DNA of 5,068 bases from Pyramidobacter sp. Its GTDB lineage: Bacteria; Synergistota; Synergistia; Synergistales; Dethiosulfovibrionaceae. Position numbers and translations under genes: made by a program. Where the stretch lies: assembly GCA_017940445.1 (NCBI GenBank), contig JAGAYQ010000068.1:1-5068 (forward strand). Reading direction: 5' to 3'. Below the pieces are notes generated by a model. That model worked only from the letters and a program-made list of their open reading frames with translations, had not been told where the DNA came from and did no database searches. Positions 5,021-5,068 of this stretch are shown here, one piece after another (position 1 is the first letter of the stretch; each line of letters begins with the position of its first letter).

Positions 5021-5068
5021 ATGAATCAGACGAATACGATGTCACGCGACTTTCTGCAGCGGGCGGAG
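5021..5068 (+). CDS. Start of an unidentified protein, cut by window end
   Basis: Only 16 codons are visible, reading MNQTNTMSRDFLQRAE. The frame is open to the window edge and has a perfect Shine-Dalgarno sequence and a plausible promoter, so the gene is very likely real. The fragment has no hydrophobic stretch resembling a signal peptide. It is too short to assign a family. Starting at the in-frame ATG at 5015 would add two residues (MN). Confidence 0.65.
   Translation, partial: MNQTNTMSRDFLQRAE

Overview
The window looks like ordinary chromosome from a Gram-negative bacterium with G+C-rich genes and strong AGGAGG-type ribosome binding sites. A CMP-Kdo synthetase gene shows that it makes an outer-membrane lipopolysaccharide with a Kdo-type core sugar. 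The combination of a Kdo-type pathway, near-consensus sigma-A/70 promoters, a tandem hisS-aspS pair and a KdnB-like oxidoreductase would fit a diderm lineage such as Synergistota (for example Pyramidobacter-like). That assignment is inference and was not tested by any search.

Left part, minus strand (1-1341): a two-gene operon is read leftward. First comes kdsB (500-1234), with a near-perfect promoter at 1313-1341. After a 17-nt gap comes the first 160 residues of an iron-containing alcohol dehydrogenase-like protein (1-482, cut by the window edge). Its motifs resemble KdnB, the Kdo 8-oxidase. The pairing suggests that the sugar activated here may be 8-amino-3,8-dideoxy-Kdo (Kdo8N) rather than plain Kdo. 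The matching aminotransferase, KdnA, would have to lie outside the window.

Middle (1235-1727): a divergent intergenic region with a very A+T-rich core (about 28% G+C by hand count over 1321-1500). It holds the kdsB promoter, two short direct-repeat families, a striking 22-bp-arm inverted repeat at 1511-1563, and the hisS promoter at 1615-1643.

Right part, plus strand (1728-4924): hisS (histidyl-tRNA synthetase, 423 aa) and aspS (aspartyl-tRNA synthetase, 601 aa) are separated by 65 nt containing a G+C-rich hairpin. A textbook Rho-independent terminator (4886-4924) closes the unit. The AspRS carries the RRDHGG loop associated with non-discriminating enzymes, which hints at tRNA-dependent asparagine formation in this organism.

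Right edge (4925-5068): a new transcription unit begins with an extended -10 promoter, a hairpin at the predicted 5' end of the mRNA, a perfect Shine-Dalgarno sequence and the first 16 codons of an unidentified gene. No mobile element, CRISPR array, tRNA or rRNA was seen. The genes are largely housekeeping; the more unusual signals are the Kdo8N-type gene pair and the structured intergenic region.
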